From: Auanema rhodensis | Taxonomy: Eukaryota; Nematoda; Chromadorea; Rhabditida; Rhabditidae | Length of the DNA stretch: 64,000 bases | Direction of reading: 5' to 3' | Assembly: GCA_964057225.1 (NCBI GenBank) | Contig: OZ059896.1 | Span: forward strand, 19,588,501-19,652,500 | In this document: piece by piece, positions 53,362 through 64,000 of the stretch | Numbering within the stretch: the first letter of the stretch is position 1 | How the letters are laid out: the number at the start of each line of letters is the position of its first letter | Program-made: the position numbers and the translations under genes | The notes under the pieces: model-generated | What the model was told of the DNA's origin: nothing | Database searches by the model: none | What the model saw: only the letters and a program-made list of their open reading frames with translations

Positions 53362-54765
53362 TTCTTCAGGGTGAAAATCGAGGATATAAGTGTAAACTTA
53401 TATCAGTTGATATCTCGGTGCACTTTTAAGCTAGCGCAAATCTGATAACACAGATCGACGCAGCTTAAAAATCCGCATCGAATGCACTATACTACATTGA
53501 GAAACGCTTAATACAAAAATTAGTTATGATCGTTTGAAAAATGATGCATTAGTGTATGTTGAGTTTCCATGTACACTCAACATTGCTTCCCAAAACATTT
53601 TGACAAAAATTTTTTCGAAAAATTTCAAAATAATTCAGCAAAAAGTAGATGTTTTTAGATTCCTTTTTTCAAGGCAAAGACGATGGACAATGTTATTCAA
53701 CGAAAAAATTAATTCTTCAGGGTGAAAATCGAGGATATAAGTGTGAACATATATCAGTTGATATCTCGGTGCATTTTTAAGCTAGCGCAAATCTGATAAC
53801 ACAGATCGACGCAGCTTAAAAATCCGCATCGAATGCACTATACTACATTGAGAAACGCTTAATACAAAAATTAGTTATGATCGTTTGAAAAATGATGCAT
53901 TAGTGTATGTTGAGTTTCCGTGTACACTCAACATTGCTTCCAAAAACATTTTGACAAAAATTTTTTCGAAAAATTTCAAAATAATTTAGCAAAAAGTAGA
54001 TGTTTTTAGATTCCTTTTTTCAAGGCAAAGACGATGGACAATGTTATTCAACGAAAAAATTAATTCTTCAGGGTGAAAATCGAGGATATAAGTGTGAACT
54101 TATATCAGTTGATATCTCGGTGCATTTTTAAGCTAGCGCAAATCTGATAACACAGATCGACGCAGCTTAAAAATCCGCATCGAATGCACTATACTACATT
54201 GAGAAACGCTTAATACAAAAATTAGTTATGATCGTTTGAAAAATGATGCATTAGTGTATGTTGAGTTTCCATGTACACTCAACATTGCTTCCAAAAACAT
54301 TTTGACAAAACTTTTTTCGAAAATTTTCAGAATAATTTAGCAAAAAGTAGATGTTTTTAGATTCCTTTTTTCAAGGCAAAGACGATGGACAATGTTATTC
54401 AACGAAAAAATTAATTCTTCAGGGTGAAAATCGAGGATATAAGTGTAAACTTATATCAGTTGATATCTCGGTGCACTTTTAAGCTAGCGCAAATCTGATA
54501 ACACAGATCGACGCAGCTTAAAAATCCGCATCGAATGCACTATACTACATTGAGAAACGCTTAATACAAAAATTAGTTATGATCGTTTGAAAAATGATGC
54601 ATTAGTGTATGTTGAGTTTCCATGTACACTCAACATTGCTTCCAAAAACATTTTGACAAAAATTTTTTCGAAAAATTTCAAAATAATTTAGCAAAAAGTA
54701 GATGTTTTTAGATTTCTTTTTTCAAGGCAAAGACGATGGACAATGTTATTCAACGAAAAAATTAA
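53362..54765 (+). repeat. Monomers m152-m155 (d, e, f, g*) linking the 7-mer and 9-mer HORs
   Basis: Two new subtypes enter after c: d has CTTCCCAAAAC and 275C; e has CATATAT and 208G. f and g* follow, and then the array returns directly to subtype a at 54766, skipping h and i. m155 (g*) matches g except for GATTTCTTTT (301T), a marker of h. The unit m149-m155 is thus a 7-monomer version of the 9-mer. Confidence 0.8.
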
Positions 54766-57700
54766 TTCTTCAGGGTGAAAATCGAGGATATAAGTGTGAA
54801 CTTATATCAGTTGATATCTCGGTGCATTTTTAAGCTAGCGCAAATCTGATAACACAGATCGACGCAGCTTAAAAATCCGCATCGAATGCACTATACTACA
54901 TTGAGAAACGCTTAATACAAAAATTAGTTATGATCGTTTGAAAAATGATGCATTAGTGTATGTTGAGTTTCCATGTACACTCAACATTGCTTCCAAAAAC
55001 ATTTTGACAAAAATTTTTTCGAAAAATTTCAAAATAATTCAGCAAAAAGTAGATGTTTTTAGATTCCTTTTTTCAAGGCAAAGACGATGGACATTGTTAT
55101 TCAACGAAAAAATTAATTCTTCAGGGTGAAAATCGAGGATATAAGTGTGAACTTATATCAGTTGATATCTCGGTGCATTTTTAAGCTAGCGCAAATCTGA
55201 TAACACAGATCGACGCAGCTTAAAAATCCGCATCGAATGCACTATACTACATTGAGAAACGCTTAATACAAAAATTAGTTATGATTGTTTGAAAAATGAT
55301 GCATTAGTGTATGTTGAGTTTCCGTGTACACTCAACATTGCTTCCAAAAACATTTTGACAAAAATTTTTTCGAAAAATTTCAAAATAATTTAGCAAAAAG
55401 TAGATGTTTTTAGATTCCTTTTTTCAAGGCAAAGACGATGGACAATGTTATTCAACGAAAAAATTAATTCTTCAGGGTGAAAATCGAGGATATAAGTGTA
55501 AACTTATATCAGTTGATATCTCGGTGCACTTTTAAGCTAGCGCAAATCTGATAACACAGATCGACGCAGCTTGAAAATCCGCATCGAATGCACTATACTA
55601 CATTGAGAAACGCTTAATACAAAAATTAGTTATGATCGTTTGAAAAATGATGCATTAGTGTATGTTGAGTTTCCATGTACACTCAACATTGCTTCCAAAA
55701 ACATTTTGACAAAAATTTTTTCGAAAAATTTTAAAATAATTTAGCAAAAAGTAGATGTTTTTAGATTCCTTTTTTCAAGGCAAAGACGATGGACAATGTT
55801 ATTCAACGAAAAAATTAATTCTTCAGGGTGAAAATCGAGGATATAAGTGTAAACTTATATCAGTTGATATCTCGGTGCACTTTTAAGCTAGCGCAAATCT
55901 GATAACACAGATCGACGCAGCTTAAAAATCCGCATCGAATGCACTATACTACATTGAGAAACGCTTAATACAAAAATTAGTTATGATCGTTTGAAAAATG
56001 ATGCATTAGTGTATGTTGAGTTTCCATGTACACTCAACATTGCTTCCCAAAACATTTTGACAAAAATTTTTTCGAAAAATTTCAAAATAATTCAGCAAAA
56101 AGTAGATGTTTTTAGATTCCTTTTTTCAAGGCAAAGACGATGGACAATGTTATTCAACGAAAAAATTAATTCTTCAGGGTGAAAATCGAGGATATAAGTG
56201 TGAACATATATCAGTTGATATCTCGGTGCATTTTTAAGCTAGCGCAAATCTGATAACACAGATCGACGCAGCTTAAAAATCCGCATCGAATGCACTATAC
56301 TACATTGAGAAACGCTTAATACAAAAATTAGTTATGATCGTTTGAAAAATGATGCATTAGTGTATGTTGAGTTTCCGTGTACACTCAACATTGCTTCCAA
56401 AAACATTTTGACAAAAATTTTTTCGAAAAATTTCAAAATAATTTAGCAAAAAGTAGATGTTTTTAGATTCCTTTTTTCAAGGCAAAGACGATGGACAATG
56501 TTATTCAACGAAAAAATTAATTCTTCAGGGTGAAAATCGAGGATATAAGTGTGAACTTATATCAGTTGATATCTCGGTGCATTTTTAAGCTAGCGCAAAT
56601 CTGATAACACAGATCGACGCAGCTTAAAAATCCGCATCGAATGCACTATACTACATTGAGAAACGCTTAATACAAAAATTAGTTATGATCGTTTGAAAAA
56701 TGATGCATTAGTGTATGTTGAGTTTCCATGTACACTCAACATTGCTTCCAAAAACATTTTGACAAAACTTTTTTCGAAAATTTTCAGAATAATTTAGCAA
56801 AAAGTAGATGTTTTTAGATTCCTTTTTTCAAGGCAAAGACGATGGACAATGTTATTCAACGAAAAAATTAATTCTTCAGGGTGAAAATCGAGGATATAAG
56901 TGTAAACTTATATCAGTTGATATCTCGGTGCACTTTTAAGCTAGCGCAAATCTGATAACACAGATCGACGCAGCTTAAAAATCCGCATCGAATGCACTAT
57001 ACTACATTGAGAAACGCTTAATACAAAAATTAGTTATGATCGTTTGAAAAATGATGCATTAGTGTATGTTGAGTTTCCATGTACACTCAACATTGCTTCC
57101 AAAAACATTTTGACAAAAATTTTTTCGAAAAATTTCAAAATAATTTAGCAAAAAGTAGATGTTTTTAGATTCCTTTTTTCAAGGCAAAGACGATGGACAA
57201 TGTTATTCAACGAAAAAATTAATTCTTCAGGGTGAAAATCGAGGATATAAGTGTGAACTTATATCAGTTGATATCTCGGTGCATTTTTAAGCTAGCGCAA
57301 ATCTGATAACACAGATCGACGCAGCTTAAAAATCCGCATCGAATGCACTATACTACATTGAGAAACGCTTAATACAAAAATTAGTTATGATCGTTTGAAA
57401 AATGATGCATTAGTGTATGTTGAGTTTCCGTGTACACTCAACATTGCTTCCAAAAACAATTTGACAAAAATTTTTTCGAAAAATTTCAAAATAATTTAGC
57501 AAAAAGTAGATGTTTTTAGATTTCTTTTTTCAAGGCAAAGACGATGGACAATGTTATTCAACGAAAAAATTAATTCTTCAGGGTGAAAATCGAGGATATA
57601 AGTGTAAACTTATATCAGTTGATATCTCGGTGCACTTTTAAGCTAGCGCAAATCTGATAACACAGATCGACGCAGCTTAAAAATCCGCATCGAATGCACT

Positions 57701-60700
57701 ACACTACATTGAGAAACGCTTAATACAAAAATTAGTTATGATCGTTTGAAAAATGATGCATTAGTGTATGTTGAGTTTCCATGTACACTCAACATTGCTT
57801 CCAAAAACATTTTGACAAAAATTTTTTCGAAAAATTTCAAAATAATTTAGCAAAAAGTAGATGTTTTTAGATTCCTTTTTTCAAGGCAAAGACGATGGAC
57901 AATGTTATTCAACGAAAAAATTAATTCTTCAGGGTGAAAATCGAGGATATAAGTGTGAACTTATATCAGTTGATATCTCGGTGCATTTTTAAGCTAGCGC
58001 AAATCTGATAACACAGATCGACGCAGCTTAAAAATCCGCATCGAATGCACTATACTACATTGAGAAACGCTTAATACAAAAATTAGTTATGATCGTTTGA
58101 AAAATGATGCATTAGTGTATGTTGAGTTTCCATGTACACTCAACATTGCTTCCAAAAACATTTTGACAAAAATTTTTTCGAAAAATTTCAAAATAATTCA
58201 GCAAAAAGTAGATGTTTTTAGATTCCTTTTTTCAAGGCAAAGACGATGGACATTGTTATTCAACGAAAAAATTAATTCTTCAGGGTGAAAATCGAGGATA
58301 TAAGTGTGAACTTATATCAGTTGATATCTCGGTGCATTTTTAAGCTAGCGCAAATCTGATAACACAGATCGACGCAGCTTAAAAATCCGCATCGAATGCA
58401 CTATACTACATTGAGAAACGCTTAATACAAAAATTAGTTATGATTGTTTGAAAAATGATGCATTAGTGTATGTTGAGTTTCCGTGTACACTCAACATTGC
58501 TTCCAAAAACATTTTGACAAAAATTTTTTCGAAAAATTTCAAAATAATTTAGCAAAAAGTAGATGTTTTTAGATTCCTTTTTTCAAGGCAAAGACGATGG
58601 ACAATGTTATTCAACGAAAAAATTAATTCTTCAGGGTGAAAATCGAGGATATAAGTGTAAACTTATATCAGTTGATATCTCGGTGCACTTTTAAGCTAGC
58701 GCAAATCTGATAACACAGATCGACGCAGCTTGAAAATCCGCATCGAATGCACTATACTACATTGAGAAACGCTTAATACAAAAATTAGTTATGATCGTTT
58801 GAAAAATGATGCATTAGTGTATGTTGAGTTTCCATGTACACTCAACATTGCTTCCAAAAACATTTTGACAAAAATTTTTTCGAAAAATTTTAAAATAATT
58901 TAGCAAAAAGTAGATGTTTTTAGATTCCTTTTTTCAAGGCAAAGACGATGGACAATGTTATTCAACGAAAAAATTAATTCTTCAGGGTGAAAATCGAGGA
59001 TATAAGTGTAAACTTATATCAGTTGATATCTCGGTGCACTTTTAAGCTAGCGCAAATCTGATAACACAGATCGACGCAGCTTAAAAATCCGCATCGAATG
59101 CACTATACTACATTGAGAAACGCTTAATACAAAAATTAGTTATGATCGTTTGAAAAATGATGCATTAGTGTATGTTGAGTTTCCATGTACACTCAACATT
59201 GCTTCCCAAAACATTTTGACAAAAATTTTTTCGAAAAATTTCAAAATAATTCAGCAAAAAGTAGATGTTTTTAGATTCCTTTTTTCAAGGCAAAGACGAT
59301 GGACAATGTTATTCAACGAAAAAATTAATTCTTCAGGGTGAAAATCGAGGATATAAGTGTGAACATATATCAGTTGATATCTCGGTGCATTTTTAAGCTA
59401 GCGCAAATCTGATAACACAGATCGACGCAGCTTAAAAATCCGCATCGAATGCACTATACTACATTGAGAAACGCTTAATACAAAAATTAGTTATGATCGT
59501 TTGAAAAATGATGCATTAGTGTATGTTGAGTTTCCGTGTACACTCAACATTGCTTCCAAAAACATTTTGACAAAAATTTTTTCGAAAAATTTCAAAATAA
59601 TTTAGCAAAAAGTAGATGTTTTTAGATTCCTTTTTTCAAGGCAAAGACGATGGACAATGTTATTCAACGAAAAAATTAATTCTTCAGGGTGAAAATCGAG
59701 GATATAAGTGTAAACTTATATCAGTTGATATCTCGGTGCATTTTTAAGCTAGCGCAAATCTGATAACACAGATCGACGCAGCTTAAAAATCCGCATCGAA
59801 TGCACTATACTACATTGAGAAACGCTTAATACAAAAATTAGTTATGATCGTTTGAAAAATGATGCATTAGTGTATGTTGAGTTTCCATGTACACTCAACA
59901 TTGCTTCCAAAAACATTTTGACAAAACTTTTTTCGAAAATTTTCAGAATAATTTAGCAAAAAGTAGATGTATTTAGATTCCTTTTTTCAAGGCAAAGACG
60001 ATGGACAATGTTATTCAACGAAAAAATTAATTCTTCAGGGTGAAAATCGAGGATATAAGTGTAAACTTATATCAGTTGATATCTCGGTGCACTTTTAAGC
60101 TAGCGCAAATCTGATAACACAGATCGACGCAGCTTAAAAATCCGCATCGAATGCACTATACTACATTGAGAAACGCTTAATACAAAAATTAGTTATGATC
60201 GTTTGAAAAATGATGCATTAGTGTATGTTGAGTTTCCATGTACACTCAACATTGCTTCCAAAAACATTTTGACAAAAATTTTTTCGAAAAATTTCAAAAT
60301 AATTTAGCAAAAAGTAGATGTTTTTAGATTCCTTTTTTCAAGGCAAAGACGATGGACAATGTTATTCAACGAAAAAATTAATTCTTCAGGGTGAAAATCG
60401 AGGATATAAGTGTGAACTTATATCAGTTGATATCTCGGTGCATTTTTAAGCTAGCGCAAATCTGATAACACAGATCGACGCAGCTTAAAAATCCGCATCG
60501 AATGCACTATACTACATTGAGAAACGCTTAATACAAAAATTAGTTATGATCGTTTGAAAAATGATGCATTAGTGTATGTTGAGTTTCCGTGTACACTCAA
60601 CATTGCTTCCAAAAACAATTTGACAAAAATTTTTTCGAAAAATTTCAAAATAATTTAGCAAAAAGTAGATGTTTTTAGATTTCTTTTTTCAAGGCAAAGA

Positions 60701-63540
60701 CGATGGACAATGTTATTCAACGAAAAAATTAATTCTTCAGGGTGAAAATCGAGGATATAAGTGTAAACTTATATCAGTTGATATCTCGGTGCACTTTTAA
60801 GCTAGCGCAAATCTGATAACACAGATCGACGCAGCTTAAAAATCCGCATCGAATGCACTACACTACATTGAGAAACGCTTAATACAAAAATTAGTTATGA
60901 TCGTTTGAAAAATGATGCATTAGTGTATGTTGAGTTTCCATGTACACTCAACATTGCTTCCAAAAACATTTTGACAAAAATTTTTTCGAAAAATTTCAAA
61001 ATAATTTAGCAAAAAGTAGATGTTTTTAGATTCCTTTTTTCAAGGCAAAGACGATGGACAATGTTATTCAACGAAAAAATTAATTCTTCAGGGTGAAAAT
61101 CGAGGATATAAGTGTGAACTTATATCAGTTGATATCTCGGTGCATTTTTAAGCTAGCGCAAATCTGATAACACAGATCGACGCAGCTTAAAAATCCGCAT
61201 CGAATGCACTATACTACATTGAGAAACGCTTAATACAAAAATTAGTTATGATCGTTTGAAAAATGATGCATTAGTGTATGTTGAGTTTCCATGTACACTC
61301 AACATTGCTTCCAAAAACATTTTGACAAAAATTTTTTCGAAAAATTTCAAAATAATTCAGCAAAAAGTAGATGTTTTTAGATTCCTTTTTTCAAGGCAAA
61401 GACGATGGACATTGTTATTCAACGAAAAAATTAATTCTTCAGGGTGAAAATCGAGGATATAAGTGTGAACTTATATCAGTTGATATCTCGGTGCATTTTT
61501 AAGCTAGCGCAAATCTGATAACACAGATCGACGCAGCTTAAAAATCCGCATCGAATGCACTATACTACATTGAGAAACGCTTAATACAAAAATTAGTTAT
61601 GATTGTTTGAAAAATGATGCATTAGTGTATGTTGAGTTTCCGTGTACACTCAACATTGCTTCCAAAAACATTTTGACAGAAATTTTTTCGAAAAATTTCA
61701 AAATAATTTAGCAAAAAGTAGATGTTTTTAGATTCCTTTTTTCAAGGCAAAGACGATGGACAATGTTATTCAACGAAAAAATTAATTCTTCAGGGTGAAA
61801 ATCGAGGATATAAGTGTAAACTTATATCAGTTGATATCTCGGTGCACTTTTAAGCTAGCGCAAATCTGATAACACAGATCGACGCAGCTTGAAAATCCGC
61901 ATCGAATGCACTATACTACATTGAGAAACGCTTAATACAAAAATTAGTTATGATCGTTTGAAAAATGATGCATTAGTGTATGTTGAGTTTCCATGTACAC
62001 TCAACATTGCTTCCAAAAACATTTTGACAAAAATTTTTTCGAAAAATTTTAAAATAATTTAGCAAAAAGTAGATGTTTTTAGATTCCTTTTTTCAAGGCA
62101 AAGACGATGGACAATGTTATTCAACGAAAAAATTAATTCTTCAGGGTGAAAATCGAGGATATAAGTGTAAACTTATATCAGTTGATATCTCGGTGCACTT
62201 TTAAGCTAGCGCAAATCTGATAACACAGATCGACGCAGCTTAAAAATCCGCATCGAATGCACTATACTACATTGAGAAACGCTTAATACAAAAATTAGTT
62301 ATGATCGTTTGAAAAATGATGCATTAGTGTATGTTGAGTTTCCATGTACACTCAACATTGCTTCCCAAAACATTTTGACAAAAATTTTTTCGAAAAATTT
62401 CAAAATAATTCAGCAAAAAGTAGATGTTTTTAGATTCCTTTTTTCAAGGCAAAGACGATGGACAATGTTATTCAACGAAAAAATTAATTCTTCAGGGTGA
62501 AAATCGAGGATATAAGTGTGAACATATATCAGTTGATATCTCGGTGCATTTTTAAGCTAGCGCAAATCTGATAACACAGATCGACGCAGCTTAAAAATCC
62601 GCATCGAATGCACTATACTACATTGAGAAACGCTTAATACAAAAATTAGTTATGATCGTTTGAAAAATGATGCATTAGTGTATGTTGAGTTTCCGTGTAC
62701 ACTCAACATTGCTTCCAAAAACATTTTGACAAAAATTTTTTCGAAAAATTTCAAAATAATTTAGCAAAAAGTAGATGTTTTTAGATTCCTTTTTTCAAGG
62801 CAAAGACGATGGACAATGTTATTCAACGAAAAAATTAATTCTTCAGGGTGAAAATCGAGGATATAAGTGTGAACTTATATCAGTTGATATCTCGGTGCAT
62901 TTTTAAGCTAGCGCAAATCTGATAACACAGATCGACGCAGCTTAAAAATCCGCATCGAATGCACTATACTACATTGAGAAACGCTTAATACAAAAATTAG
63001 TTATGATCGTTTGAAAAATGATGCATTAGTGTATGTTGAGTTTCCATGTACACTCAACATTGCTTCCAAAAACATTTTGACAAAACTTTTTTCGAAAATT
63101 TTCAGAATAATTTAGCAAAAAGTAGATGTTTTTAGATTCCTTTTTTCAAGGCAAAGACGATGGACAATGTTATTCAACGAAAAAATTAATTCTTCAGGGT
63201 GAAAATCGAGGATATAAGTGTAAACTTATATCAGTTGATATCTCGGTGCACTTTTAAGCTAGCGCAAATCTGATAACACAGATCGACGCAGCTTAAAAAT
63301 CCGCATCGAATGCACTATACTACATTGAGAAACGCTTAATACAAAAATTAGTTATGATCGTTTGAAAAATGATGCATTAGTGTATGTTGAGTTTCCATGT
63401 ACACTCAACATTGCTTCCAAAAACATTTTGACAAAAATTTTTTCGAAAAATTTCAAAATAATTTAGCAAAAAGTAGATGTTTTTAGATTCCTTTTTTCAA
63501 GGCAAAGACGATGGACAATGTTATTCAACGAAAAAATTAA
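54766..63540 (+). repeat. Nine-monomer HOR of 3159 bp, 2.8 copies (m156-m180)
   Basis: Order a b c d e f g h i. Copies are 54766-57924, 57925-61083 and 61084-63540, the last ending after g. Marks used: 275C with 329T (a), 170T with 208G (b), CTTGAAAAT with TTTTAAAATAA (c), CCCAAAAC with 275C (d), CATATAT (e), 248C cluster (f), plain 33A/62C (g), 237A with 301T (h), 129C (i). Copies are nearly identical. Exceptions noticed: m170 (f) has GTAAAC and GATGTATTTA, and m175 (b) has GACAGAAAT. Confidence 0.92.
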
Positions 63541-64000
63541 TTCTTCAGGGTGAAAATCGAGGATATAAGTGTGAACTTATATCAGTTGATATCTCGGTGC
63601 ATTTTTAAGCTAGCGCAAATCTGATAACACAGATCGACGCAGCTTAAAAATCCGCATCGAATGCACTATACTACATTGAGAAACGCTTAATACAAAAATT
63701 AGTTATGATCGTTTGAAAAATGATGCATTAGTGTATGTTGAGTTTCCATGTACACTCAACATTGCTTCCAAAAACATTTTGACAAAAATTTTTTCGAAAA
63801 ATTTCAAAATAATTTAGCAGAAAGTAGATGTTTTTAGATTCCTTTTTTCAAGGCAAAGACGATGGACAATGTTATTCAACGAAAAAATTAATTCTTCAGG
63901 GTGAAAATCGAGGATATAAGTGTAAACTTATATCAGTTGATATCTCGGTGCACTTTTAAGCTAGCGCAAATCTGATAACACAGATCGACGCAGCTTAAAA
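63541..64000 (+). repeat. Right-end monomer m181 and partial m182
   Basis: m181 should be subtype h if the 9-mer continued, but it has 208A, 237T and 301C, plus a private GCAGAAAGTAG, and resembles unmarked 33G/62T monomers such as m130 and m132. The last 109 bases begin a 33A/62C monomer. The regular 9-mer therefore ends or changes at 63541. Confidence 0.8.

Larger units (their letters stand above)
1..64000 (+). repeat. Tandem satellite DNA array, 351-bp monomer, about 182 copies
   Basis: The same 351-base unit recurs head to tail from the first base to the last. Landmarks such as TTCTTCAGGG, AAGCTAGCGC, GATGCATTAG and TTTTTTCGAAAAA return every 351 bases at 11, 362, 713, 1064, 1414, 1765 and so on to 63892. 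All copies have the same orientation, and no foreign insertion, spacer or unique sequence was seen. Differences between copies are scattered substitutions, with one single-base deletion in m3. Both ends are cut inside monomers, so the array is longer than the window. Arrays of this kind are typical of eukaryotic centromeric or pericentromeric heterochromatin; the chromosomal position here is inferred, not shown. The satellite family and species are not recognised. Confidence 0.99.

Noticed and set aside
1-64000. CRISPR array or other prokaryotic repeat system
   Set aside because: The repeat unit is 351 bp without unique spacers, and there is no associated gene. Spacer-repeat alternation is absent.
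1-64000. Transposon, rDNA, tRNA or other RNA gene inside the array
   Set aside because: The 351-bp register is unbroken, so no insertion is present. The large dyad at 61-111 does not form a tRNA cloverleaf and lacks recognisable internal promoter boxes.

Overview
The whole window is one uninterrupted head-to-tail satellite DNA array. A 351-bp monomer (about 31% G+C) is repeated 182 complete times on the same strand, with partial copies at both ends. I number complete monomers m0 to m181, placing base 1 at the first T of TTCTTCAGGG. m0-m3 start at 11+351k, and from m4 on they start at 10+351k. I see no protein-coding gene, RNA gene, transposon insertion, inversion or unique sequence. This points to a eukaryotic heterochromatic or (peri)centromeric array. 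A monomer of about 350 bp, AT-richness and non-depleted CpG (12 per monomer, about 8.6 expected from composition) would suit an insect, for example beetle-type major satellites, but I do not recognise the family and cannot name the species.

Monomer length is almost invariant. The only length change I found is a 1-bp deletion in m3; all other variation I noticed is base substitution. Linked substitutions define monomer subtypes arranged in higher-order repeats (HORs). From left to right: a mixed start (m0-m5, 1-2115); trimers of subtypes X-Y-Z (2116-5976 and 9838-13347); a G-P-R trimer zone (5977-9837); two tetramers (13348-16155); further G-P-R relatives (16156-20718); a zone with a 2106-bp six-monomer repeat (20719-25281); two more tetramers (25282-28089); a 15-monomer segment duplicated nearly perfectly 6318 bp apart (27037-32301 and 33355-38619); a dimer-dominated zone (38620-48447); two 7-monomer HORs (48448-53361); and a 9-monomer (3159-bp) HOR that dominates the right end (54766-63540).

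The array records its own history. Several monomers are chimeras of two subtypes (m33, m48, m60, m67, m121) sitting at HOR discontinuities, as expected from unequal crossover in register. Subtype markers are zoned along the array: position 208 G appears only right of 28 kb, and position 53 A is gone after 38.6 kb. Each monomer also carries several dyad symmetries, the largest a 51-bp interrupted hairpin at positions 61-111.

Short open frames of 63 codons appear in 13 monomers only because one substitution (position 275 T to C) removes an in-frame TAG. I treat them as chance frames, not genes.
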